Source of the DNA: PCC-10605 sp964409355
GTDB taxonomy: Bacteria; Cyanobacteriota; Cyanobacteriia; Cyanobacteriales; Cyanobacteriaceae
Assembly: GCA_964409355.1 (NCBI GenBank)
Contig: CAYPDC010000174.1
Location: 1-6,548 of the forward strand
DNA length: 6,548 bases
Direction of reading: 5' to 3'
Shown: one piece after another, positions 1 to 5,579 of the stretch
How the letters are laid out: each line of letters begins with the position of its first letter
Position numbering within the stretch: position 1 is the stretch's first letter
Translations under genes and position numbers: made by a program
The notes under the pieces: generated by a model
What the model was told of the DNA's origin: nothing
The model's input: the letters and a program-made list of their open reading frames with translations, nothing else
Databases searched by the model: none

Positions 1-135
1 ACTTATTTTTTCTTATGCACATTTAGTGATTTTTGTCAATGCGTAACTCCTAGTTAGATTTTCTTCCATATTGACATTTAACCCTCTAGCTGTGATACCT
101 TCTAATTACTCAGAATGCACCTTCGGGCGGTAACG

Positions 136-167
136 AGGGGGATGACTCCCCTGCTTGATTTATCAAG
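136..167. other. Two adjacent stem-loops in a GC-rich island
   Basis: Hairpin 1 pairs AGGGG (136-140) with CCCCT (148-152), extended by a possible G-T pair at 141/147 around a 5-base loop. Hairpin 2 pairs CTTGAT (154-159) with ATCAAG (162-167) around two bases. They are separated by one base and sit in otherwise AT-rich DNA. No T-run follows either hairpin on the plus strand, so this is not a textbook intrinsic terminator. A structured RNA or the end of an insertion sequence are alternatives; I could not match it to a known family. Confidence 0.45.
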
Positions 168-248
168 ACTCAGTAAATGCAACTTATCAGGTCGCACGTA
201 TATAAAAACCATTATAGCTATTCCCTGTTTCCTTATATATTTTTTTCT

Positions 249-272
249 CGCAAAGGCGCAAAGACGCAAAGA
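249..272 (+). repeat. Three tandem 8-bp units, CGCAAAG(G/A)
   Basis: The units are CGCAAAGG (249-256), CGCAAAGA (257-264) and CGCAAAGA (265-272), with one substitution between the first and the others. From memory, strings of this kind are dispersed through many cyanobacterial intergenic regions. No function can be assigned here. It lies about 80 bases before the methyltransferase start. Confidence 0.7.
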
Positions 273-342
273 TGTTATTGCAATAATATGAAGATTAAAT
301 AAGGTACAAAGGTTGTTTTTACTTCTTTCACTTTTTTATATT

Positions 343-347
343 GGAGG
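343..347 (+). promoter_or_regulatory. Shine-Dalgarno site of the methyltransferase-nuclease gene
   Basis: GGAGG lies six bases before the ATG at 354. It is the only strong canonical ribosome binding site I see before a gene in this window, and it fixes the start codon. Confidence 0.8.
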
Positions 348-353
348 TTTTTT

Positions 354-1829
354 ATGAAAAATCAACTCTTTTATGGTGATAATTTAGACGTTTTAAGAAG
401 ACATATTAAAGATGAATCTGTGGACTTATGTTATATTGATCCTCCTTTTAATTCTAAACGCAATTATAACCAAATTTATAACAATATCGGCAAAGAAGAT
501 CGCGCCCAAGCACAAGCTTTTATTGATACTTGGACATGGGATGATTTAGCTAATTTAGGTTTAGCTGAAATCAAAGAAAATTATCATGGTAAATTCTCAC
601 AACAAACCGTTGATTTAATCTGTGGATTAGAGAAAGTTTTAGGTAAAGGAAGCCTTTTTGCTTATCTGGTAAATATGACGTTAAGAATAGTTGAAATTCA
701 TCGAGTTTTAAAGCCGACTGGTAGCTTTTATCTTCATTGTGATCCTTCTGCAAGTCATTATTTAAAATTAGTTTTAGATGCCATTTTTTGCTCTCAAGGA
801 GGCGATTTTATTAATGAAATTATCTGGTGTTATGGTTCAGGCGGAGCAAGTAAATCTCATTTTTCAAAGAAACATGATGTTATTTTTTTCTATAGAAAAT
901 CAGTCAAAAATTTTACTTTTAATGTAGATCAAGTGAGAGAAGAATATTCTTCTCCTGAAAAAGTTGAGCATAAAATTGTTAATGGTAAAGCATATAAAAG
1001 AAAACATGATTTAGGGCGTATTCCGTTTGATTGGTGGAATGTGCCAATTCTAACAAATACAGCGAAAGAAAGATTAGGTTATCCTACACAAAAACCAAAA
1101 GCATTACTAGAGAGAATTATTAAAGCTAGTAGTAATGAAGGAGATGTGATATTAGATGCCTTTTGCGGTTGCGGTACAACCGTTGAAGTTGCTCAATTAC
1201 TAAATAGAAAATGGATAGGCATTGATATAACTTATCAAAGTATTGGGGTAATTATTAAACGATTAGAAGACAGTTTCGGCAAAGAAGTTTTAGAAAATAT
1301 CACCCTAAATGGCATTCCTAAAGATATGGAATCCGCCCAAGCCTTAGCACTGAAAAAGGACGATCGCACCCGTAAAGAATTTGAAAAATGGGCAGTTTTA
1401 ACCTATACCAATAATCGTGCAATAATTAATGATAAAAAAGGTGCAGATAAAGGCATTGATGGCATAGCATATTTTGATAGTGGTAATGATAAACCAGAAA
1501 AAATTATCATTCAAGTTAAGTCTGGTAAGGTAAAATCAGGAGATATTCGAGATTTATTAGGTACGATCGCCATAAATGAGGCTACTTTAGGAATATTTAT
1601 TACTCTTAATGAACCGACAAAAGATATGATTAAGACAGCTAAAGAGGCTGGAATTTATCAAAGTAAATTTATGAGTAATGCTGTCGATAAAATTTCGATA
1701 ATTACTGTGAGAGAAATAGTTGAAGAACAAAAAAGACTTGATATAAGATTAGTGTTAGAAGTGTTGAAAAGTGCTGAAAAACAAAAAGAAATTAAAAGCA
1801 ACCAAACAATTATTGATTTTTCTGAATAG
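354..1829 (+). CDS. DNA adenine methyltransferase fused to an Mrr-like restriction endonuclease domain
   Basis: 491 aa, probably cytoplasmic. The N-terminal two thirds is an N6-adenine/N4-cytosine methyltransferase that would use S-adenosylmethionine. Catalytic motif IV, DPPF, is at residues 29-32. A target-recognition region follows, then a YPTQKPKALLERII block at 243-256 and the SAM-binding motif I, DAFCGCGTT, at 268-276. Motif IV preceding motif I indicates a beta-class enzyme, and DPPF favours adenine. Residues ~340-460 form a PD-(D/E)XK nuclease domain of Mrr type: GADKGIDG (363-370, candidate Asp369) and IIIQVKSG (384-391, with Gln387-x-Lys389). Family knowledge suggests a single-chain restriction-modification protein; the recognition sequence cannot be read from the protein. 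The start is supported by GGAGG six bases upstream. No separate specificity or nuclease subunit is adjacent. It converges with a minus-strand GGDEF remnant 19 bases after its stop. Confidence 0.93.
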   Translation: MKNQLFYGDNLDVLRRHIKDESVDLCYIDPPFNSKRNYNQIYNNIGKEDRAQAQAFIDTWTWDDLANLGLAEIKENYHGKFSQQTVDLICGLEKVLGKGSLFAYLVNMTLRIVEIHRVLKPTGSFYLHCDPSASHYLKLVLDAIFCSQGGDFINEIIWCYGSGGASKSHFSKKHDVIFFYRKSVKNFTFNVDQVREEYSSPEKVEHKIVNGKAYKRKHDLGRIPFDWWNVPILTNTAKERLGYPTQKPKALLERIIKASSNEGDVILDAFCGCGTTVEVAQLLNRKWIGIDITYQSIGVIIKRLEDSFGKEVLENITLNGIPKDMESAQALALKKDDRTRKEFEKWAVLTYTNNRAIINDKKGADKGIDGIAYFDSGNDKPEKIIIQVKSGKVKSGDIRDLLGTIAINEATLGIFITLNEPTKDMIKTAKEAGIYQSKFMSNAVDKISIITVREIVEEQKRLDIRLVLEVLKSAEKQKEIKSNQTIIDFSE

Positions 1830-1848
1830 ATAATAAAATTTTATTCTC

Positions 1849-2040
1849 TCACTGAGTGTAAATTCGATTTCTTCCCCGACTCTTAGCCAAATATAACGCT
1901 TGATCCGTTGTCTTGATAAAATCTTCTATGGTGTTATCATCGTCTGGAATTCTGCTAAAAACTCCTAGACTTAAAGTCACATGATTAGCAATTTCCGATT
2001 GAGGATGATCAATTTTTAAAGATGCGATCGTACCTCCCAA
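1849..2040 (-). pseudogene. C-terminal remnant of a GGDEF diguanylate cyclase
   Basis: About 60 codons survive. VTLSLGVFSRIP and then TTDQALYLAKSRGRNRIY match the end of GGDEF domains, which make cyclic di-GMP from two GTP. The fragment lacks the GG(D/E)EF active-site loop and everything before it, so it cannot be an active cyclase. The open frame starts at a TTG and extends only 11 codons further upstream before a TGA at 2071-2073. Similarity to the family begins near IASLKI, so the first residues are probably unrelated sequence. No N-terminal sensor domain is nearby. I infer a gene end left behind by deletion or rearrangement. Confidence 0.8.
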
Positions 2041-2122
2041 AACTCGATCACCTATAAATACCCCATAACTTCAGACTTTTTACTTCACTTAGGTGATTTC
2101 TAATAATAAATATACCTGCTAG

Positions 2123-2156
2123 ATCCCCCCTAGCCCCCCTTAATAAGGGGGGAATT
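2123..2156. repeat. Free-standing C/G-rich palindromic repeat
   Basis: Two blocks of six C and one block of six G surround a TTAATAA centre and can fold into a hairpin. Its reverse complement is nearly identical to the core of the MITE at 2735-2835 (core 2771-2804). Here it has no MITE termini around it, so the core also exists independently. It lies between the DUF433-like gene and the GGDEF remnant, inside the 139-base gap 2041-2179, where I see nothing else. Confidence 0.8.
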
Positions 2157-2179
2157 ATAAAGAAAATTGGTAAATTCTT

Positions 2180-2539
2180 TCACAGAAACCGCCTTAGTCG
2201 TTGCCATAGTTCGAGCAACACCATTTCTTTCATCGCTAATTGTCCAGAGCAACTAACTTTATCTAAGGAAATATTATGAATAGTGCGGATAACTCTTAAA
2301 ATATGTGCTTCAATGAGGTTAGTAAAGGAAAGTTGAGACATTTGCGCCCATGGGCGTTGTATTAATGGTAAAAAATTTTGCTTACCTTGTTTTGTGTGGT
2401 ATTTACGTCCATTTAACCATGTACTAAGAGTAGGCAAGGGAATATTCAGATACCGTGAAGCATCTGTGACTGAATAGGTAGGAATATTATATATATCCAA
2501 TTCCCATGAATTATTAGTTTGCCTGTGTCTCTCTACCAT
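2180..2539 (-). CDS. DUF433-type HTH protein, probably truncated
   Basis: 119 aa. Residues 21-43 (YSVTDASRYLNIPLPTLSTW and on) look like a MerR-like helix-turn-helix. Residues 70-95 (SFTNLIEAHILRVIR, then HNISLDKV) match the segment that leads into the DUF433 domain in cyanobacterial proteins I recall as roughly 220 aa. Such proteins are often regarded as antitoxin-like DNA-binding components paired with small toxins. After residue 95 the similarity stops and 24 unrelated-looking residues follow, so the C-terminal domain is missing. No partner toxin is recognisable beside it. Start ATG at 2539, without a clear ribosome binding site. It may be a pseudogene. The fold assignment is fairly sure; the function is not. 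Confidence 0.65.
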   Translation of the reverse strand: MVERHRQTNNSWELDIYNIPTYSVTDASRYLNIPLPTLSTWLNGRKYHTKQGKQNFLPLIQRPWAQMSQLSFTNLIEAHILRVIRTIHNISLDKVSCSGQLAMKEMVLLELWQRLRRFL

Positions 2540-2602
2540 ATTGTTTAGATTAGTGAATATTTCTCTTTGTTTCGTTTATTGTCGGTTTATTTTTTGATTA
2601 TC

Positions 2603-2731
2603 TCAGAATAGCAAAAATCTCTCTTTAATTTTCTTTGAGTAACTTCTTAAACCATATAAACGACAAGAGAAAGTATGAACAATCGCCAACAAATCTTCTA
2701 CCATTTCTTGTTCAGGAGTCAATTGCTCCCA
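2603..2731 (-). pseudogene. C-terminal remnant of an IS607-family serine recombinase (TnpA)
   Basis: An unbroken 42-codon frame ends in TGA at 2603-2605 and contains EMVEDLLAIVHTFSCRLYGL followed by RSYSKKIKE. This is the conserved C-terminus of the serine recombinases encoded by IS607-type elements. The catalytic serine domain, the N-terminal DNA-binding region and any tnpB partner are absent. The fragment stops at the TA target of the MITE at 2735-2835, and the sequence beyond the MITE is an unrelated epimerase scrap. The loss of the rest of tnpA therefore predates the MITE or accompanied its arrival. Recognition is from memory of the family pattern. Confidence 0.72.
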
Positions 2732-2734
2732 CTA

Positions 2735-2835
2735 TAGCAATCAGGAATCATTTATGAGAAATTTCAACTAAATTCCCCCTTTATTTAAGGGGGGTTAGGG
2801 GGGATAGTATTCTCACAACTCATAACGGATTGCTA
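2735..2835. mobile_element. MITE copy 1, IS630/Tc1-mariner-like ends, 101 bp
   Basis: It begins TAGCAATC and ends GATTGCTA, flanked on both sides by TA (2733-2734 and 2836-2837), which fits a 2-bp TA target duplication. Termini match those of copy 2 at 4465-4585: TAGCAATCAGGAAT at the left, and the inner ATAGTATT plus TTCTCA before the right end. The core at 2771-2804 is a C/G-rich palindrome also found alone at 2123-2156. It has no coding capacity, so it would depend on a transposase elsewhere. Assignment to the IS630/Tc1-mariner group is inferred from the TA duplication. Confidence 0.82.
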
Positions 2836-2837
2836 TA

Positions 2838-2959
2838 TATAATTTTGATAAGTGGAATTGAAAGAATTACGAACGGCAAGGGAAATTTGATAATTATTAA
2901 GTTGTAGTAATAAGGTTACTGCCAATAAATCCTGTAGTCCCAGTAATAAGTATTGATTT
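2838..2959 (-). pseudogene. N-terminal remnant of an NAD-dependent epimerase/dehydratase
   Basis: Read on the minus strand from 2959, the frame gives KSILITGTTGFIGSN, the GxxGxxG nucleotide-binding turn of extended short-chain dehydrogenases such as nucleotide-sugar epimerases. One extra base at 2914 shifts the frame. After it the sequence continues LLQLNNYQISLAVRNSFNST, the expected strand-helix-strand continuation. Only about 40 codons survive, with no clear start codon in frame, and the rest is cut at the MITE boundary. The original substrate cannot be told. It lies just downstream of Uma2 gene C with no sign of a functional link. Confidence 0.7.
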
Positions 2960-2983
2960 AGATATATTTATATATAAAATACA

Positions 2984-3529
2984 TTACCACGAAAATAAAT
3001 GTTCAATTACTAATTCTAAATTGGGGAAAGATTGAGGGTTTATCACTCCTATAGATATATTTATTTTGACTAAATAATCATCATTATCAGGATTAAAAAA
3101 TACATAAATTTGATGGTTATTAATATCCACTACCCAATACTCTTTTATCCCTTCTTTAGCATAGATTTTTTTCTTTTCATTCAGATCATAACTGAGAGTC
3201 TTATTAGAAATTTCAATTAACAAAAAAATGTCTTCAGCAAAGGGATGTCTATTTTTATAGTTATGAGCATGATCCTTAACAATTGCTATATCTGGTTCAG
3301 GTTCAGAATTAGCTAAGGTAATAGGATGTGCTTCTATTACTAATGCTAATCCACTTAATTTTTCCCGAAGATACTGAGTACTGGTTCTAGTAATATAACT
3401 ATGTAAAGGACTTTCTGGAGGCATTTCAATTAATTCTCCTTCTAATAATTCAACATTTTTATCAGCTAATAATCCATTATCAATTAAATCATGATAATCT
3501 TTTAATGACCATTTCATTAAGGTTTTCAT
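2984..3529 (-). CDS. Uma2 family PD-(D/E)XK nuclease-like protein (paralogue C)
   Basis: 181 aa, complete. Uma2 proteins have a PD-(D/E)XK nuclease fold and are strongly expanded in cyanobacteria; their biological role is not established. Visible hallmarks are EPEPDIAI (76-83, Asp80), LLIEISNKT (103-111, Glu106), the Lys119-121 cluster in DLNEKKKIY, and KEYWVVDI (129-136). It aligns end to end with paralogue A (5580-6125), including start MKTLMKW and the closing Leu-Phe-x-Trp, so the ATG at 3529 is well supported. No strong ribosome binding site is visible. It appears intact, flanked upstream by a broken 5' copy of a Uma2 gene and downstream by the epimerase scrap. Confidence 0.9.
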   Translation of the reverse strand: MKTLMKWSLKDYHDLIDNGLLADKNVELLEGELIEMPPESPLHSYITRTSTQYLREKLSGLALVIEAHPITLANSEPEPDIAIVKDHAHNYKNRHPFAEDIFLLIEISNKTLSYDLNEKKKIYAKEGIKEYWVVDINNHQIYVFFNPDNDDYLVKINISIGVINPQSFPNLELVIEHLFSW

Positions 3530-3578
3530 AATAATTATCTTTTTATCTCTATGATATTTTTACTTTAACACCAGTACC

Positions 3579-3689
3579 TTAATTTTTTTTAGTTTTACTT
3601 TCTAATAGTTCTACATTTTTATGGGCTAATACTCCATTATCAATTAGATTATGATAATCCTCTAACGACCATTTCATTAAGGTTTTCAT
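3579..3689 (-). pseudogene. 5' fragment of a Uma2 gene
   Basis: The fragment reads MKTLMKWSLEDYHNLIDNGV and on to ELLE (30 codons), then six unrelated codons to a TAA at 3579-3581. Bases 3600-3691 are identical to 6036-6127, the start of Uma2 paralogue A. Paralogue C is clearly more diverged over the same stretch. The few bases upstream of its ATG (CATAATAACTAT on the plus strand) look more like the leader of paralogue C than of A, so it may be a mosaic. It lies 50 bases upstream of the start of gene C and carries no catalytic residues. Confidence 0.85.
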
Positions 3690-3936
3690 AATAACTATTT
3701 CCCATTTTTTATTATTACTATAAATGTTTTTAATTCATCTTTTAGAGTATTGTTATTTCTCTAAACTTGAGTTTCAAACCACTTTTCTAACTCCGATATA
3801 TTTTGAAAATCGAATAAGGCCTCACCTAAAGATTCTAACTTAGGAATAGAGAGCGATCGCACCTTTTGTTTTTGATTATCTGTTAAATTACCAAAACGGC
3901 GAGTGAGTTGACGAATCAATAAATTAGCTTCTCCCT

Positions 3937-3984
3937 CTTCCATGCCTTTTTGTAAACCTTCTTCCATGCCTTTTTATAAACCTT
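3937..3984 (-). repeat. Two tandem 24-bp coding repeats (GLQKGMEE), one with a stop
   Basis: Units 3937-3960 and 3961-3984 differ at one base of 24, G at 3952 against A at 3976. On the coding strand this is CAA (Gln) against TAA (stop). The units encode the charged EEGLQKGMEEG linker between the nuclease-like domain and DUF4351. The other unit shows what the ancestral codon was, so this is a C-to-T nonsense change. Confidence 0.88.
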
Positions 3985-4464
3985 CTTCCTTGGCTTTATC
4001 CTGCCAGTATTTAACTAAGGTTTCGTAAGCATCTAATTTAGGCATAGTAGCAGTTTTTAAGTCAAACATAGTCAATATCTCCTCTGTGCTTAATTGGGGT
4101 AATTTACTTTTTAGTATAGCTTCGATTAAGGTGAATTGTCTTTGGAAATCTTCTTCGGTTTTCGCACTTTTTAACACTAATTTTCCTAAGTTTTTTATCT
4201 CCAAATCTTTGGCAACAATTAGCCTCAGTAAAGCTAAATTAGGGCTTATATTTTCTATCTCTGATAAATCTTCTAAATATAGTTTAGTAATCTGATTATC
4301 TAATAAGATTTTATAAGGATTTTCTGAACCTAAATCATTATTTCTATTCTTGAGAATTAATAAACCTTTCCAACTTCTTGTTTCTTCATATTGACTTAAA
4401 TAAAGGAATATTTCGCCAAAATAGCGACGATAAAATTTAGTATCTTTTTGCATTTGTGCTTCTA

Positions 4465-4585
4465 TAGCAATCAGGAATGATTTGTGAGATTTTAATGGAA
4501 AACGATTCTCCCCTCGCCCTCTGGGAGAGGGGTTGGGGGTGAGGGCAGATAGTATTATGTTCTCATGACTGATTCCTGATTGCTA
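4465..4585. mobile_element. MITE copy 2, IS630/Tc1-mariner-like ends, 121 bp, inserted in the DUF2887 gene
   Basis: It starts TAGCAATCAGGAATGATTTG and ends with the imperfect inverse, CTGATTCCTGATTGCTA. TA lies on both sides at 4463-4464 and 4586-4587. Deleting the element and one TA restores the host reading frame (PLVF-L-EAQ), direct proof that TA is the duplicated target. The core at about 4507-4546 is a CCCCTCGCCCTC / GAGGGG / GTGAGGGC palindrome, unrelated to the core of copy 1. There is no coding capacity. The element can be read from either side and contributes stops to the host gene. Confidence 0.92.
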
Positions 4586-4814
4586 TAAAAACACTAATGG
4601 CACGTTAGGATTATCCGATAATGGGGTTAAAAGTCCATCTAAACGAAATTCTGTTTCTTTGATCACTGGTGCTGTATATTCAAATTTACAGTCTCTGGGA
4701 ATCTCTGACAACAATTCGTGAATTAAACCGGGTTGATTGATAAATATTTGATAAAAAAGTTTATCGGTTTTCATACTTAGTTATTTTTTATTGTCTTCTA
4801 TAACAAGTCAAATT

Positions 4815-4913
4815 TTAACTCTCAAACCACTTTTCTAAGTCGGATATATCTTGAAAATCGAATAACGCTTCACCTAAAGATTCTAACTGAGGAAGAGAGT
4901 GCGATCGCACCTT
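4815..4913 (-). pseudogene. C-terminal remnant of a second DUF4351 protein
   Basis: Thirty-two codons and a TAA (4815-4817) read KVRSHSLPQLESLGEALFDF then QDISDLEKWFES. This matches KVRSLSIPKLESLGEALFDF and QNISELEKWFET of the DUF2887-DUF4351 gene next door. It lies 40 bases upstream of that gene's start, so a tandem duplicate once stood here and all but its last part was lost. Its upstream edge falls on a HIP1 octamer (4901-4908), which merges directly into the repeat array at 4901-4982. Confidence 0.85.
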
Positions 4914-4982
4914 TGGGAATCGAAACTTATGGGGATCGCACCTTTTAGGTATCGCACTTTTTGGGAATCACATCTTTTGGAA
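4901..4982. repeat. Degenerate ~16-bp repeat array 1
   Basis: About five irregular units resemble ATCGCACCTTTTGGGA: 4901-4919, a poor one at 4920-4933, 4934-4950, 4951-4966 and 4967-4982. The array lies directly after the ancestral stop of Uma2 gene B on the minus strand. A related array follows the Uma2 3' remnant at the right edge. The phrase GATCGCACCTTT also occurs inside DUF4351 coding sequence at 3856-3867. Confidence 0.65.
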
Positions 4983-5082
4983 AGATAAAAAGTTATTGAT
5001 TCAAAGGGTTAACCAACTAAATATTTGTTGAGCTGATAAGGGTAAATTTTCCTGTAAATCTTCTAAAATAGTTAAGTTGTCT

Positions 5083-5571
5083 TCATTGAATTTGATTATA
5101 GGGAATTGATTTGACTTTAAATATCATAATCGACTCATTTTCCGGATCGATTAACCATCCTAATTGTGTACCTTGCTCAAGACAAAAGATAATTTTTCTA
5201 ATGACTTTATTGGCAGATTGCTCAGGGGATAAAATTTCGATCGCCCAATCTGGATAAGTTTGAAAACGATTAGCGATTTTGCCCTGTTCATTTTTAGGGA
5301 TTCTCTCCCAAGTAAAAACAGAAATATCTGGCACAATAGAAACTCCTGCAAAAGTACATCGTAACTCTGGCAAGGCATAAGCCACTTTATTTGCCAATAC
5401 TACTTCATTAATGGTACTACATAAACGACCTTGTAAAACGCTATGTTGTCCTTGAGGCATGGGTTTTTGTTCTATTTTTTCATTGAGATATTCACTGTAG
5501 GGCTTTGTTTCGGGGTATTCTAAAAACTGCTCTAAGGTTATATTTGGTTTAACTTGAGCTAGAGTAATCAT
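5083..5571 (-). CDS. Uma2 family nuclease-like protein (paralogue B), C-terminally frameshifted
   Basis: 162 aa from ATG 5571; a GTG at 5586 would add five residues and overlap gene A, so I prefer the ATG. It starts MITLAQVKPNITLEQFLEYP. Catalytic-type motifs are SIVPDISVF (Asp82) and WAIEILSPEQS (Glu112), then GWLIDPENESIMIF. It is a different Uma2 subgroup from A and C. One extra base in the TTT run 5110-5112 shifts the frame, giving an aberrant tail VKSIPYNQIQ. Dropping one base restores KVNQFPIIKFNEDNLTILED and on to FSWLTL, ending at TGA 5001-5003, a 189-aa protein of usual family length. The nuclease core is retained, so activity is possible. The start lies 8 bases after the stop of gene A, suggesting an operon. 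Confidence 0.85.
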   Translation of the reverse strand: MITLAQVKPNITLEQFLEYPETKPYSEYLNEKIEQKPMPQGQHSVLQGRLCSTINEVVLANKVAYALPELRCTFAGVSIVPDISVFTWERIPKNEQGKIANRFQTYPDWAIEILSPEQSANKVIRKIIFCLEQGTQLGWLIDPENESIMIFKVKSIPYNQIQ

Positions 5572-5579
5572 TATTTTAT

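Larger units (their letters stand above)
1..353. other. Gene-free leader upstream of the methyltransferase gene
   Basis: No open frame in this stretch resembles a protein I recognise. It is AT-rich apart from a compact GC-rich island at about 110-155 with two adjacent stem-loops and a triple 8-bp repeat at 249-272, both listed separately. A TTGACA box lies at 71-76, with only a weak -10-like GATACC 17 bases later at 94-99, so any promoter here is speculative. The last 12 bases carry the ribosome binding site of the downstream gene. The island could be the edge of a mobile element whose body lies left of the window, but nothing visible proves it. Confidence 0.6.
3761..4774 (-). pseudogene. DUF2887-DUF4351 (Rpn/PD-(D/E)XK-like) gene broken by a MITE and a nonsense codon
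   Basis: Three in-frame pieces form one gene. Piece 1 (4774 to ~4586) starts MKTDKLFYQIFINQPGLIHE and holds TEFRLDGLLTP (Asp46). Piece 2 (4462 to 3977) starts EAQMQKDTKFYRRYFGEIF. Piece 3 (3973 to 3761) carries a DUF4351 domain, LIRQLTRRFGNLTDNQ to LEKWFETQV. Removing the 121-bp MITE plus one TA joins VPLVFL to EAQMQKD in frame and gives 297 codons including the stop, a normal size for this family. The second defect is TAA at 3974-3976, in frame between KEEGL and KGMEEG. The family is annotated as Rpn-like recombination-promoting nuclease or putative transposase. The presumed catalytic residues are Asp46 and Glu64-x-Gln66. Piece 3 could start at ATG 3967 and piece 2 at ATG 4453, but neither would be a complete protein. 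Confidence 0.9.

Noticed and set aside
571..753. Minus-strand 60-aa open frame inside the methyltransferase gene
   Set aside because: It lies wholly opposite a strongly supported gene and has no recognisable motif.
2130..2207. Minus-strand 25-codon frame starting MATTKAVSVKEFTNF
   Set aside because: It looks vaguely like the start of a Uma2 or antitoxin protein but runs into the C/G-rich repeat and stops. It is too short to support.
4086..4295. Plus-strand 69-aa open frame
   Set aside because: It is the complement of the DUF2887 coding sequence, and its hydrophobic composition follows from that.
4465..4585. MITE core as an intrinsic terminator of the upstream DUF2887 part
   Set aside because: The hairpins are strong but are not followed by a T-run, and the terminal repeats with TA duplication explain the sequence better.
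4901..4982. Possible CRISPR array
   Set aside because: The units are irregular, degenerate and contiguous, with no distinct spacers and no cas genes.
5160..5378. Minus-strand 72-aa open frame in another frame of Uma2 gene B
   Set aside because: It overlaps the PD and Glu motif region of gene B, which is the real frame.
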